Shown in pieces: positions 22,121 to 31,949 of a stretch of 64,000 bases of DNA. The translations under genes were made by a program, and so were the position numbers. Under the pieces are notes generated by a model, which searched no databases, had not been told where the DNA came from, and saw only the letters and a list, made by a program, of their open reading frames with translations. Origin of the DNA: Thinopyrum elongatum (lineage: Eukaryota > Streptophyta > Magnoliopsida > Poales > Poaceae); assembly GCA_011799875.1 (NCBI GenBank), contig CM022297.1:540624795-540688794 (forward strand), written 5' to 3'. How positions within the stretch are numbered: position 1 is the stretch's first letter; each line of letters starts with the position of its first letter.

Positions 22121-22689
22121 ATAGTATTGTACTAGATTTGTAAAATAATGTTGTCTTCATCAGAAATGTGAAACTAAAGAGTCCTTTAATATCCATCCAA
22201 ATTTGTCACATCCAATTTTTTTGTAGCTTGATGTTGTTATTTTTTTAGATGAGAAAAATTCACCTACAGTACCTATACTTGATTCGGTGTCTCACTTTTG
22301 TCGGTGGAGTACAAAATACCCTAAATACGGTCACTGGAGCAATTTGTGTACATTATTTTGCTTAGCTGGCATACGGTGGATGACACTTGGGCACAGTCAA
22401 CATGGACAACGTGGGATTGACCGTGCGGCCGGGAGCCGTATCTGTGGACCGTACGCTAAACATGTAGGGTTTTTTTCTTTTGCAAAATTCATGTTGGAGA
22501 TCAAAACCGTACATGGTGCGGCCGGACCAGCCTCTCGTCCTCTCCTCACAAATCCCCAATTCCCAAATCATCCGATGCCGGACGCTGTTGCCTCCATCAC
22601 CGCCTCGTCGATCGCCGCATCCAGCCTTGCCATCACTGGCCACCCTCGCCTCCATTCTATGTCCTCCTATTTGCAGTTTATTAGTTTTC

Positions 22690-22760
22690 ATTAAAAAGAT
22701 TGACGGAACCACGTCAGAGGGCAGGGAGCTCCCGCCTTGCATTAAGAAGAAGAGAGTTGG
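22690..22760 (-). mobile_element. LINE 3'-end remnant
   Basis: Minus strand reads TCTTCTTCTTAATGCAAGGC, then GGGAGCTCCCTGCCCTCTGA and a GGTTCCGTCAATC end. This resembles the 3' end of the full LINE at 24200 (ATAATGCAAAGGCAGAGCTC ... CCCGTCAAAAAA). Too short for a boundary or target duplication. Confidence 0.45.
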
Positions 22761-23964
22761 TCCGAAAACCGGACCCAAAAACCATACATGGCATTGTGTA
22801 CAGCATGGTCCGGTTTTCATAAATTTCCAACCAACGTATATTGATGTTATATTTTTATATAATTGATATAATTTTTTCTCAAAAAGGAGGAGTACCCGCA
22901 TCAAGCGATCAACACAGCCATTTTTATTATATTGTCTATAATTGATATGTAAACCGTGGCACCCCAGAACATAAAATCTAAGGTCCCTTGCTCACTGCTG
23001 CATCCACCGTCGGCTGTCTGAAGGGATTGGAGAGAGAAGCATCCCACGCTAACCCACCACCTTCCCACTAATCACCACAAATATAATAACGGCGCCACGC
23101 TGTACACGATGCCATCACAACCCCGAAGCCAATATTTTCAAATGTTATCTTCCGCTTCTGCACTCATAGCGAGTGACCCAAATTTAAATGCCGCTCGCTC
23201 TCTTGTGCTCCCTCCTCCCACCGTCTCATCTCTCAACATTAATAAAAATCCATACGCCGCTTCGCCGGCACTACTGCGCCGGAAACAGCCAGCCTCCTCC
23301 CCGTCCACGCCGACCCAGCGCCGCTACTTGCTCAACGGGGAGGGGGTGGTACTGCCACTTGTTGTTGCTCCAAGTCTGCCAGAGACCAGGGGTTTCTCGT
23401 CGGTCTTCGCTCGACAGGTTCGAACCTCGCCATGCCTCTCTTTTCCCGTGTGGTTCGTCCGCATTGGAAAGCTCCTGTACTGTAGCAGATCCTGGTATCT
23501 TTGATCCAATGGCATCTTGGTGATCTCGAGATTGATTTGGCTTCATTTGATTGTATTGGACTCTTTCCAACCGCAAAATGCCCGGTTTACTTCAGTCCTC
23601 GTCCGTCCCCCCTAAATCCTAGAAACACGTGGTGTTCTTGCTTACTAGATAGATCTGTTGGTTGGTGTTCTTGGGCGCTCTGGTAGATCTTGTCTTTGCT
23701 GTGATCAATGAAGTGTATGCCATGGTATGACAAAATAATCCAGCTTGTCTTCCCTGCTGTGTGTCCAATGCAGTCTATGTCATGCATGCATGTTCTAATT
23801 TTGTTAACATATGATACACCCCTCTTGCAAATTCCCAGCCTCATAACAGAAGGAGTGATGCACGCACGTAAGCAGATGAGGGTCTTAACAAATCCTACGA
23901 GTGATGTGGGCAGCAACCTACGGATGGATCCTCAAGAAAGGTACTCCCTCCGTTCTGAATTATA

Positions 23965-24042
23965 CTCCCTCTGTAAACTAATATAAGAGCGTTTAGATCA
24001 CTTTAGTGATCTAAACGCTCTTATATTAGCTTACGGAGGGAG
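23965..24042. mobile_element. Stowaway MITE, 78 bp, near-perfect hairpin
   Basis: Starts CTCCCTCTGTAAACTAATAT, ends ...TAGCTTACGGAGGGAG, flanked by TA on both sides (23963-23964, 24043-24044). The arms pair almost completely around GTTTAGATCACTTTAGTGAT. A partial second Stowaway end (CTCCCTCCGTTCTGAATTA) lies just left at 23943. Confidence 0.9.
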
Positions 24043-24185
24043 TACTTCACTTTAGCTTTTTCCCAAGTCAACTTCCCCTAACATCGACCAGGGGTTTAGA
24101 AAAATTATACCAACCACGTACATGTAGCCCATACGTGGTGGTCGTTTGACTAGCTAGTAGGCCCTCGCCCTCCTATTGATCTGGC

Positions 24186-24199
24186 AGTCCTATTGATCT
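24186..24199. repeat. LINE target-site duplication, left copy
   Basis: AGTCCTATTGATCT, repeated exactly at 28141-28154. It brackets the LINE and proves the insertion boundaries. Confidence 0.92.
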
Positions 24200-27100
24200 T
24201 TTTTTGACGGGAACAGCAGGAGCTCTGCCTTTGCATTATAGAAGAAAGAAGTCATACAAGAACGGATCGACCATCGTAGGAAGGTCGCATCCCCACATTA
24301 CAGCACGGAAACTAGAAAGCAGTAAATATTACATCACAACCCTATAGTATGAACCCCCCTAGTGGCCTCACCGAAGCACTTAACGTCATCCTTGATGATC
24401 CCAGTTAGCGCAAGAACCGTTAATTCCTTATGCTCGAAAACTCTCCGATTCCTCTCCTTCCATAGATTCCACACAATGTAGGCAGCCAGAGTCATCTCCT
24501 CCCTGTTTCGCTCCCTCGACCCTCTGGCAGAGCACAGCCTCTCCCACCACTCGCCAACGGACTGCGCCTCATCAGCCATATCGCACATGGCAGCGTTAGT
24601 CTGTTGGAACTGAAACCAAATCTCCTTAGCAAATGAGCAATGCAGAGCAAGGTGATTCGCAGTTTCAGGCTCTTGGTCACATAGCTTGCAGAGATCATTA
24701 TGTGGCCAGCCTCTTGCCTGCAAGCGGTCGGCAGTCCAATTTCTGTTCTGAAGCATTAACCATAAGAAAAACCTCACTTTCCCCTCCATCTTGCTCCTCC
24801 ACACTCTAGCCAACCGTGGCTTCTCGATCCTAGCGAAAAACTGAGCCTCATAGGCCGAGCAGGCCGAATAAACACCGTTGGCAGTAAGTTTCCAAACAAT
24901 CGTGTCCTTCTCCGGCGACAAAGTTATCATTTGCACCCTATTCCAAAGCTCTGCAAACTGAGTCAGCTGCTCAGCATTGTTCATCCGGTTAAGCCCTTGC
25001 ATCCATTTACCATTATGTATTTCTTCTTTGACCGATACTTTTTTGAAACGGGCCAGCTTGAAAACCGCAGGCGCCAAAACCATTGGTGCTTCGCCACTCA
25101 GCCACCTATCCATCCAGAAGCTTGCCATACTTCCATCGCCCAATGAGATCGTTGTGCAACTGGAGAACAACTGTTTATCAGTGTCATCGCATGGCGTAGC
25201 AGTCCCTTTCCACGGCCTATCTCCATCCTCCCATCTGTACCATTCCCAGCGCAATCTCAATGCTCGGCTGAAACACTCGATATTTTTTATGCCCAATCCT
25301 CCATATCTCTTTGGAGAGCAAACTTGCTTCCAGTTTACCAGACTCTTCCCGCCAATGGACGCGTCATCCGCCTCCCAAAGGAAGTTCTTTCTGAGCTTGT
25401 CCACCTTCTTAATCAGCCATTTGTCCGGTGGAAAGGATGTCAAAAAATATGTGGCCGTAGCCGTGACCACTGAATTAGTATAAATCAACCTTCCCATTCT
25501 GTTGAGCAGCCGCCCCTTCCTGGGAGCCAGCTTGCCCGCGATCTTGTCAATCAGAGGCTGCATCTCAATTCTCTTTGGCTTTCGCACACCCAATGGCAAA
25601 CCCAAGTACTGACACGGAAGGGCACCTTGCTTCCCTCCAAAAACAGTCATTAAGGGCACCAAATCAACACCCGTGCAGGAGATGGGATAGGCCACCGACT
25701 TGTGAATGTTTGTTTTTAAACCCGAGGCATCCGCAAAAATCTTTAGAATGGCCTGAACTACAGCAAAGTCATTCTGCACGGGGTTGACAAAGAGCGCCGC
25801 ATCATCCGCGTAAAAACTGGACCGGAATCGCGCCATCCGTAACTTAAGCGGCGAGAGGATGCCTCTTTCCGTGGCCAAGGAGAGCAACCGCTGGAGCGGC
25901 TCAATCGCAATGATGAACAGCAGCGGGGACAAAGGATCTCCCTGCCGTAGCCCACATTTATGCACAATCGGTGATCCAGGTGAGCCATTGAGCAAAACTC
26001 TCGAGGAGGAGGACGACAAAATCAAGGCAATCATGTCTTGCCACCGCTGCCCAAAACCCATCACTTCCAGAACCTCAAGCAAGAATCCCCAACATATTGA
26101 GTCAAAAGCCTTGGCAATATCGAGCTTGAGGAACACTAGGGGGGACCTTGCACTATGAGCAGCCTTGACCACATTCCTTACATACAGGAAGTTATCCTGA
26201 ATCGATCGCCCTCGGATGAAAGCACTCTGGTTGTGTGCAACAAGGTGGCTTATCTCAGGTGCCAACCACGTTGCCAGCATCTTGCTTACCAATTTCGGAA
26301 TACTATGCATGAGGCTAATAGGTCGGAAATCATTCGCGTCTTGCGCCCCCTCTCTCTTAGGCAAAAGCACAATGTTGGCCGTGTTGACAATGCTCCAGTT
26401 CTGCCCTCTGAGGCTGTGCACGCGGTTAACAGCAGCCAACAAATCCACCTTGACCGTTGTCCAGCATGCTTTGAAGAAGGCCCCGGTGAACCCATCCGGT
26501 CCCGGCGCCTTCTCTCCATGTGTGTCTTGGACTGCAGTCAGCAGCTCCTGCTCAGTAAAGGCTCCCTCAAGATGACTCAAATCCCTTGACGGCAGCCCCA
26601 AAACATCCCAATTTAGCTTGACCGAGCGGACGAACGGTGTCCCCATTAGTCCCAGGAACTTGTCAAAAAGGATCTTGGCCTTGCCCTCATGCTCTGACAC
26701 TGGACCGTCAGTATCATTCAGTGTAGGAATGTAGTTCTTCTGTCGCCTTCCCGAAGCTCTCAAGTGGAAAAACCGCGTGCTTGCATCACCCTCCCTAATT
26801 TCAGTCATCCTTGATTTTTGCCGCCATCTCGCTCTGTCCACCGCCGCAAATCCCAACAGTTTGGCCTTGAGTCGCGCACGTAATTGTCTCTCCGCCGCCG
26901 AGAGCTCCCTCTCCTCTTGAGCCAGGTCCAGACTGAATATCACATCGTTAGCGAGCGCCGATATAAAAACAGTCCAGCGGGTCCGCTGCTTATTCCACAC
27001 TTTAAGAGCCTTCGCTGTTCTAGAGAGCTTGGTGTGCAGCACTCGAATGGGATCACCAGACCTGACCTCCTTCGCCCATGTGCGTTGTACAATCTCATGA

Positions 27101-28140
27101 AATTCTGGACATTTCAACCAATGGTTCTCAAAACGAAAAGCTTTGAATCTTGTCCTCTCCATTTTTCTCAATACCAGCGGGCAGTGGTCAGAAATACTAG
27201 TCGATGCAGGTGACAGCTGAAAGTGAGGAAATGCAGCCTCCCAATCACTCGTGACCAATACCCTATCAATCTTGGTGAGCGTGACATTTTCCCGCTCATT
27301 TGACCACGTGAACCTTCTCCCAAGTAGCGGAAAATCAATCAACTCAAGATCATCAATCGCAGCCCTGAATCTTCCCATCATCCGCAAGTTAATATTGTTG
27401 TTACTTTTGTCACTCGCTCGGCAAATCATATTGAAATCTCCAAGCACCATCCATCGTGGTAACATGTGTTGCTTGATCATCTTTAGTTCCTCAATGAACA
27501 AAGCTTTATCTTCCTTTGATTGTGGTCCATAGACCCCAGTGATCGACCAACTCACTCCATCAGTCCTGCTCCTCACTGTACCTGACACGGTGTGCGGCCC
27601 AGCCGCCAACGGCTCAACAGTAATTTCATGGTCGTCGCAACAAGCAATCAGAATCCCTCCTCTGGATGCATTGGCTGGCAGGGAGATGAAGTTATCAGCA
27701 AAACGCGGCCCCAAAGTTTCAAGCACCAGATTTCTAGTCATGTCACAGATTTTTGTTTCTTGCAGACAGACAAACTTGCAACTTTGCTCAGCAACAAACA
27801 ACTGCACCGCCCGCCTCTTCGCAGGGTTATTGAGTCCCCGCACATTCCAATTCAAGACGGCGAAATCCATAAAGGAACCAAGACACACTCAACTCTGAAA
27901 CTAGCAGACATACATTCAGGCCCGAACATCACACAGACCCACTCCACATCACGAACTTGGGCCCTCACGCCTACGACAGAGATCGACACAACACGCTAAC
28001 ATGGATAAACAACTAAACTACACAGCGGACCAACCCATGCGGATCAGACGCAGATCGCCTGACCTATCCCGCTTGCTTCCTTGCCTTTGCTCTGCCCGGT
28101 GGCATCAATCAGCGATTCGATCGCCGCGATGAAGCCATCC
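24200..28140 (-). mobile_element. LINE retrotransposon, 5' truncated, with intact ORF2
   Basis: The 3.94-kb insertion is on the minus strand: 3' end at 24200 with a short A6 tail, 5' end at 28140, and 14-bp perfect target duplications on both sides. The first bases encode the last residues of an ORF1-like protein (FIAAIESLIDATGQSKGK, then a stop near 28050), so the 5' end is truncated within ORF1. ORF2 is complete. It landed between an unassigned 5' region and the main exons of the DUF594 gene, in the opposite orientation to that gene. Plant L1-clade non-LTR element. Confidence 0.92.
24334..27888 (-). CDS. LINE ORF2: endonuclease, reverse transcriptase, zf-RVT
   Basis: Uninterrupted 1184-codon frame; the usual start would be MDFAVLNWNVRG at 27870, six codons inside the longest frame. 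Residues 7-230 form an AP-type endonuclease (NWNVRGLNNP, LQETK, GDFNMI, SDHCPL). A reverse transcriptase follows at about 470-740 (APGPDGFTGAFFK, FRPISLMHSIPKLVSK, LKLDIAKAFDSI, GLRQGDPLSPLLF, catalytic FYADDAALF). The C terminus has the plant zf-RVT domain (RVWRSKMEGKVRFFLWLMLQ, LCKLCDQEPETANHLALHC). The protein nicks target DNA and copies the LINE RNA in the nucleus. No stop or frameshift is visible, so this is a young copy, but lacking most of ORF1 it is probably not autonomous. Confidence 0.95.
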   Translation of the reverse strand: MCLGSFMDFAVLNWNVRGLNNPAKRRAVQLFVAEQSCKFVCLQETKICDMTRNLVLETLGPRFADNFISLPANASRGGILIACCDDHEITVEPLAAGPHTVSGTVRSRTDGVSWSITGVYGPQSKEDKALFIEELKMIKQHMLPRWMVLGDFNMICRASDKSNNNINLRMMGRFRAAIDDLELIDFPLLGRRFTWSNERENVTLTKIDRVLVTSDWEAAFPHFQLSPASTSISDHCPLVLRKMERTRFKAFRFENHWLKCPEFHEIVQRTWAKEVRSGDPIRVLHTKLSRTAKALKVWNKQRTRWTVFISALANDVIFSLDLAQEERELSAAERQLRARLKAKLLGFAAVDRARWRQKSRMTEIREGDASTRFFHLRASGRRQKNYIPTLNDTDGPVSEHEGKAKILFDKFLGLMGTPFVRSVKLNWDVLGLPSRDLSHLEGAFTEQELLTAVQDTHGEKAPGPDGFTGAFFKACWTTVKVDLLAAVNRVHSLRGQNWSIVNTANIVLLPKREGAQDANDFRPISLMHSIPKLVSKMLATWLAPEISHLVAHNQSAFIRGRSIQDNFLYVRNVVKAAHSARSPLVFLKLDIAKAFDSICWGFLLEVLEVMGFGQRWQDMIALILSSSSSRVLLNGSPGSPIVHKCGLRQGDPLSPLLFIIAIEPLQRLLSLATERGILSPLKLRMARFRSSFYADDAALFVNPVQNDFAVVQAILKIFADASGLKTNIHKSVAYPISCTGVDLVPLMTVFGGKQGALPCQYLGLPLGVRKPKRIEMQPLIDKIAGKLAPRKGRLLNRMGRLIYTNSVVTATATYFLTSFPPDKWLIKKVDKLRKNFLWEADDASIGGKSLVNWKQVCSPKRYGGLGIKNIECFSRALRLRWEWYRWEDGDRPWKGTATPCDDTDKQLFSSCTTISLGDGSMASFWMDRWLSGEAPMVLAPAVFKLARFKKVSVKEEIHNGKWMQGLNRMNNAEQLTQFAELWNRVQMITLSPEKDTIVWKLTANGVYSACSAYEAQFFARIEKPRLARVWRSKMEGKVRFFLWLMLQNRNWTADRLQARGWPHNDLCKLCDQEPETANHLALHCSFAKEIWFQFQQTNAAMCDMADEAQSVGEWWERLCSARGSRERNREEMTLAAYIVWNLWKERNRRVFEHKELTVLALTGIIKDDVKCFGEATRGVHTIGL

Positions 28141-28154
28141 AGTCCTATTGATCT
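28141..28154. repeat. LINE target-site duplication, right copy
   Basis: AGTCCTATTGATCT, identical to 24186-24199. The pre-insertion site was itself a short direct repeat (CCTATTGATCTGGCAG twice). Confidence 0.92.
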
Positions 28155-28812
28155 GGCAGTAGCTATACTCAACCGAAATGCTGAACAGAAGTTTAGTAGT
28201 AACAACGTGCTTAGACAACTGGCATTCAGTCGTGTAAGTCAATTTATTTGGAAATGTACTTTACTTGTTTTTGGGAAATATATCAAAATTTAATGATCCT
28301 CATGTGTAATAGCTTCGTGTATGAAACAACAAAAAAATAGAATTAGTAAGGAAAATACTCCCTCCGTCCCATAATGTAGTGTCAAAAAACATCTTACATT
28401 ATGAGACAGAGGGAGTAAATGGCAAATGAAATTCCTAGTTAGTTATAAGTATGTATTTTTTTCTTCTGAGATTTTGGGCTGCAGGGATAGTTGATTTCTG
28501 GACTTCTAGAAGAGGCCAGGATTCGTAAAATAACGGTAATTGTGCCTGGCGAACGTTCGCTGTAAAGGGGGTGGCAAGCAAACCATCTTTGCTGGCAGTT
28601 TTAGTTGTAAAACGAGATCAAACGACGGCAGTTTTTAAACGAAAATTGTCTTCTGGGGAGAAATTGGCATGTCTTCTGAAGAAAATGCCACTTCTCCCCA
28701 CTTCATCACAACTAAAAATGCCATCCAATCGTTCGCCAGTAGGAGGATCCTAAAATAATCAGTTCTTGGCGAAATAGTTCGTTTATTCTCTGTACTACTC
28801 TTCTCTTGCAGG
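28155..28812. other. Upstream or intron DNA of the DUF594 gene
   Basis: No ORF of note. Contains one MITE (28358-28415) and ends with a good 3' splice site (CTCTTCTCTTGCAG, to 28811) directly before the open frame of the DUF594 gene, so the final part is probably an intron. Confidence 0.5.
28358..28415. mobile_element. Stowaway MITE, 58 bp
   Basis: CTCCCTCCGTCCCATAATGT ... ACATTATGAGACAGAGGGAG flanked by TA on both sides; arms are inverted repeats. Confidence 0.88.
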
Positions 28813-31122
28813 TTGATAGACCGTTTGGGGTTATTCTGGGAAGAATGGGAGATCCAGTCTTTGGTGCTGGTGAGCTTTGCACTGCAAGTGTTCCTTCTCT
28901 TGTTCTCGGGTGTTAGAAAGCGTAGGACACCCGGAGTTGTGAGCATACTCCTATGGCTAGCCTACTTGTCTGCGGACTCCCTCGCGGTTTTCGTCCTTGG
29001 CCATCTCACACTCCACATCAATGGGCCGCGCCATGGGCTGACGCTCCTCTGGGCACCCTTCATGCTCCTGCACCTTGGCGGGCAGGAGACGATCACAGCC
29101 TTCTACATGGAGGACAACGTGCTCTGGAAGCGGCACCTCCTGAACCTTGCTACCCAGGTGGGGTTGGCTGCCTATGTGGTTGGCAAGCAGTGGCAGGGAG
29201 ACAAGCAACTCCTGGCTCCCATGGTGCTCATGTTTATCTCGGGCACCATCAAGTATGCTGGGAGGACATCAGCACTCATGCTTGCCGCCAAACCAGCACC
29301 ATACATCGGCACGGCTCATACTCTGCCTCGTGATGTTGATTTAGACAAGGAGCCTTGGGCAAGTGAGTATTACCTCGCTAGAAGGGCTATGCAAGGGGGC
29401 AAAACTGACCAAGAGATGATAGTGAGCGCCTATCGCCAGTTGTCGTGGCACTTGGGGTTGCTGATGGAAACAAAACCAGGGGCGCCAAGAATCGAAGAAC
29501 CATGCGCACAAGCGATAAGATTAAATGAACACAGAGTGCGTGATTGCTACAAGGCAGTAGAGGTCCAGCTCTCGTTTGCCTATGACTACTTCTACACCAA
29601 GCTTGGAGCGCGTTTCATGCACGAGGATTTTCTAAATGGTCGGTTCTTATGGTTCGTTACAATGGGCTCGACCTTTACAGCCCTTGTGCTGTTTGCCTTC
29701 AAGGCTGATCATTTCAAGTACAATAGAGCTGATGTCGTCGTCTCCTACATACTGCTGATTGGAGGTAACATTCTCGAGGTGCTATCGCTCTTCATCGCCA
29801 CCTCCTCATACTGGGTATACTCTAGGAAAGCTGAGAATGAAATTAACTATCCAAATGCTCTACACTGTTGTTCTTGTCTGCCTAGTGCTGCTGCAATCTT
29901 CAACATTGTCAAGCATGTCCATCCAACCGAGGGCAGTCCAAAATGGTCTCAAAAGATGGCACAGTACAACTTGATTGATGGGTGTGTCAATGTCGCGCAA
30001 GCATCTTCGTGCATGATGCGCATAATGCGTAAGATCGGCATCAAGGGTGACACGACACATGTCGCAGTCTGTGCTGAGTTGAAGAAGCTCCTCCTTGACA
30101 AACTGTTGGATGTCGTAGCAAGAGCAAGCACAAGGCGTGGCAGCGACAATTCAGGTGATGGTTTTGAATTTCAGTTTCAGAAATATTCCAGCAATATATA
30201 GCCGAAATCACCTAATTAACTTCAGGTGACCCCTTTTTCATTTCGGCCAACGGACCGGAACTTCCACTTGAATTTCATTGAGACATAACCCAATATTTTG
30301 AGAACTATTTGAATTTGTGTGCACTACTGTACCTGCTGAGATATTTTGACCGAAGGCATTTATTTCAGAAAATAATGAAATTTCAATGAAATGACACTGA
30401 AAGTGAAAAATCTCAAAATTGCAGGTGAAGAAGTGTGGGACTACTCCGAGTTCACCTGCCAGTGGGCTCGGTCGGAGCTCCGGAGGCGATTAGGTCCTCA
30501 TCGGATGGGGGGTCTGGAGGATCTATTCATCACTGAAAGCAACCTTGGGCTTTCCGGTTTCGTGTCCACCGTACTTGCTTGGCATATTGCCACGGACATA
30601 TGCTTGTTCCACGACGAGGAGAGCAGCAGCAGCTGTCCATCCAGAACCACAAGCAGAGAGCTGTCCAATTATGTCATGTACCTTTGTGCACAGCATGGTG
30701 TCATGTCCGGCAACGATGGGCAGGTTCTACTCTACTCGTCCAAGGACTTGGTGACTAGCTACAGTCTGGAATATCATTACCAGGGAGGACGCGAAAAGAA
30801 AATGGCTCTCGTCAAAGGCATACGGCGCTCGGTAGAAAATATACCCAAGACGGAACGAGGAAAAAGATCCGGTGCCCCTGCGGTTGCAGCTGCTAGTGTT
30901 TTTGGTGCCGCGCTCCAGTTTAGCGAGGAGCTAACAGAGAAGACGATCAAAGAATCTACTGACCGATGGGAGATCATCATGAATATATGGATGGAGATGC
31001 TTTGCTACATGGCTGTAAACACTGGGCCGGCTGGGTTTCACACTAAGCATCTAAGCACCGGTGGGGAGTTCATCACTCATGTCAAGCTTCTAATATATAA
31101 CCTAGGTCTTTCCACTCCCTAG
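28813..31122 (+). CDS. DUF4220/DUF594 membrane protein (host gene)
   Basis: Two exons, 28813-30154 and 30425-31122, join in frame (..DNSG/EEVWDYSEF..) at CAG/GTGATG and TTGCAG/GTGAAG borders to 680 codons. This matches the usual length of the grass DUF4220+DUF594 family. The N-terminal half has hydrophobic segments (LVLVSFALQVFLLLFSG, ILLWLAYLSADSLAVFVLGH), the DUF4220 region includes LWAPFMLLHLGGQETITAFY, and two more membrane segments lie near 29655-29820. The C terminus carries the DUF594 motif around ELSNYVMYLCAQHG and EMLCYMAVN. Biochemical role unknown. The exon opens with TTG right after a 3' splice site, so the ATG must be in an upstream exon or be split by the intron. A hAT element sits 45 bp past the stop, in the presumed 3' UTR. 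Confidence 0.88.
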
Positions 31123-31159
31123 GTAGAATTAATCCTTCTATGTATCTATTATGTCTATA

Positions 31160-31167
31160 CTTGTGGT
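31160..31167. repeat. hAT target-site duplication, left copy
   Basis: CTTGTGGT, repeated exactly at 34716-34723; 8 bp is the duplication size made by hAT transposases. Confidence 0.93.
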
Positions 31168-31949
31168 CAGTGGCGGAACCAGCGGGTGTGCCGGGTGTGC
31201 CGTGGCACACCCAGAAATCTGAAATTTTGTTAATATATATATATATCAAAACTTACTTTGACCATTGACTACTGAGCAAATGAGCATAGCGGGCAGGCCG
31301 ACCTCATCTTTTCCCCATCCAGTACTGTCCCCATCTGAGCGAGAGAGGCACTGAGGCAGAGCCGCAGCGCAGAGCAGAGCAGTACTTCGGCCGCTCGCCC
31401 GCTTCCCGCTAGCGCTCGGCCGCTGCCGCCGCTCGGGGCTCGCACTCGGCCGCCTCTGCTGGAGCTCCTTCCCGTCACGGCGTCGCCACTCGCCACGAGC
31501 AGCCGTCGCGCCGAGCCACTGACCCGGACCAGACGGCAGACAGCCGCTGCCGCTCTGGTCTGCGGAGGATCTGCTCCGGCCTCTCTTCTCCGACTGCCTC
31601 CGGTCCTCGGCCGCTCCAGCGCTCCCCGCCCCGCCGCCCTGGTCGGTCGTGGGTGAGTTAGGCAGAGTGGCAGACTGCTCATTGCCCTGATTTGTTTCTG
31701 CTAGATCCAGTGTTTGTAATGTTGCAGCCAGTGTTGTTTCTGAATTTCAATTAGAAAATGTTGTTAGCAGATAGCAGAAGTACAGAACATCAACAAGCTA
31801 TGTTTTGTTAGGAATTTTGTTTTGTGAACAAAAAAGAGCTCCAGTCTCCAGAGGACTAGGGTGTGCCATTTTCGTTTGTGCTCTACTGCTCTTTGTATGC
31901 ACGTATGCTCTAGTCTTGCTAACATTATGTTCTAATTGTAGAACTGAAG

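Larger units (their letters stand above)
22121..24185. other. Unassigned DNA, possibly the 5' region of the DUF594 gene
   Basis: No protein-coding gene could be supported. 23000-23420 has the look of a cereal 5' untranslated exon (CT-rich, then a CGACAG/GTTCG border near 23418). It is in the right orientation to be an upstream exon of the DUF4220/DUF594 gene, whose start codon is not in the main exon. That link is inference. A LINE tail and a MITE are listed separately. Confidence 0.35.
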
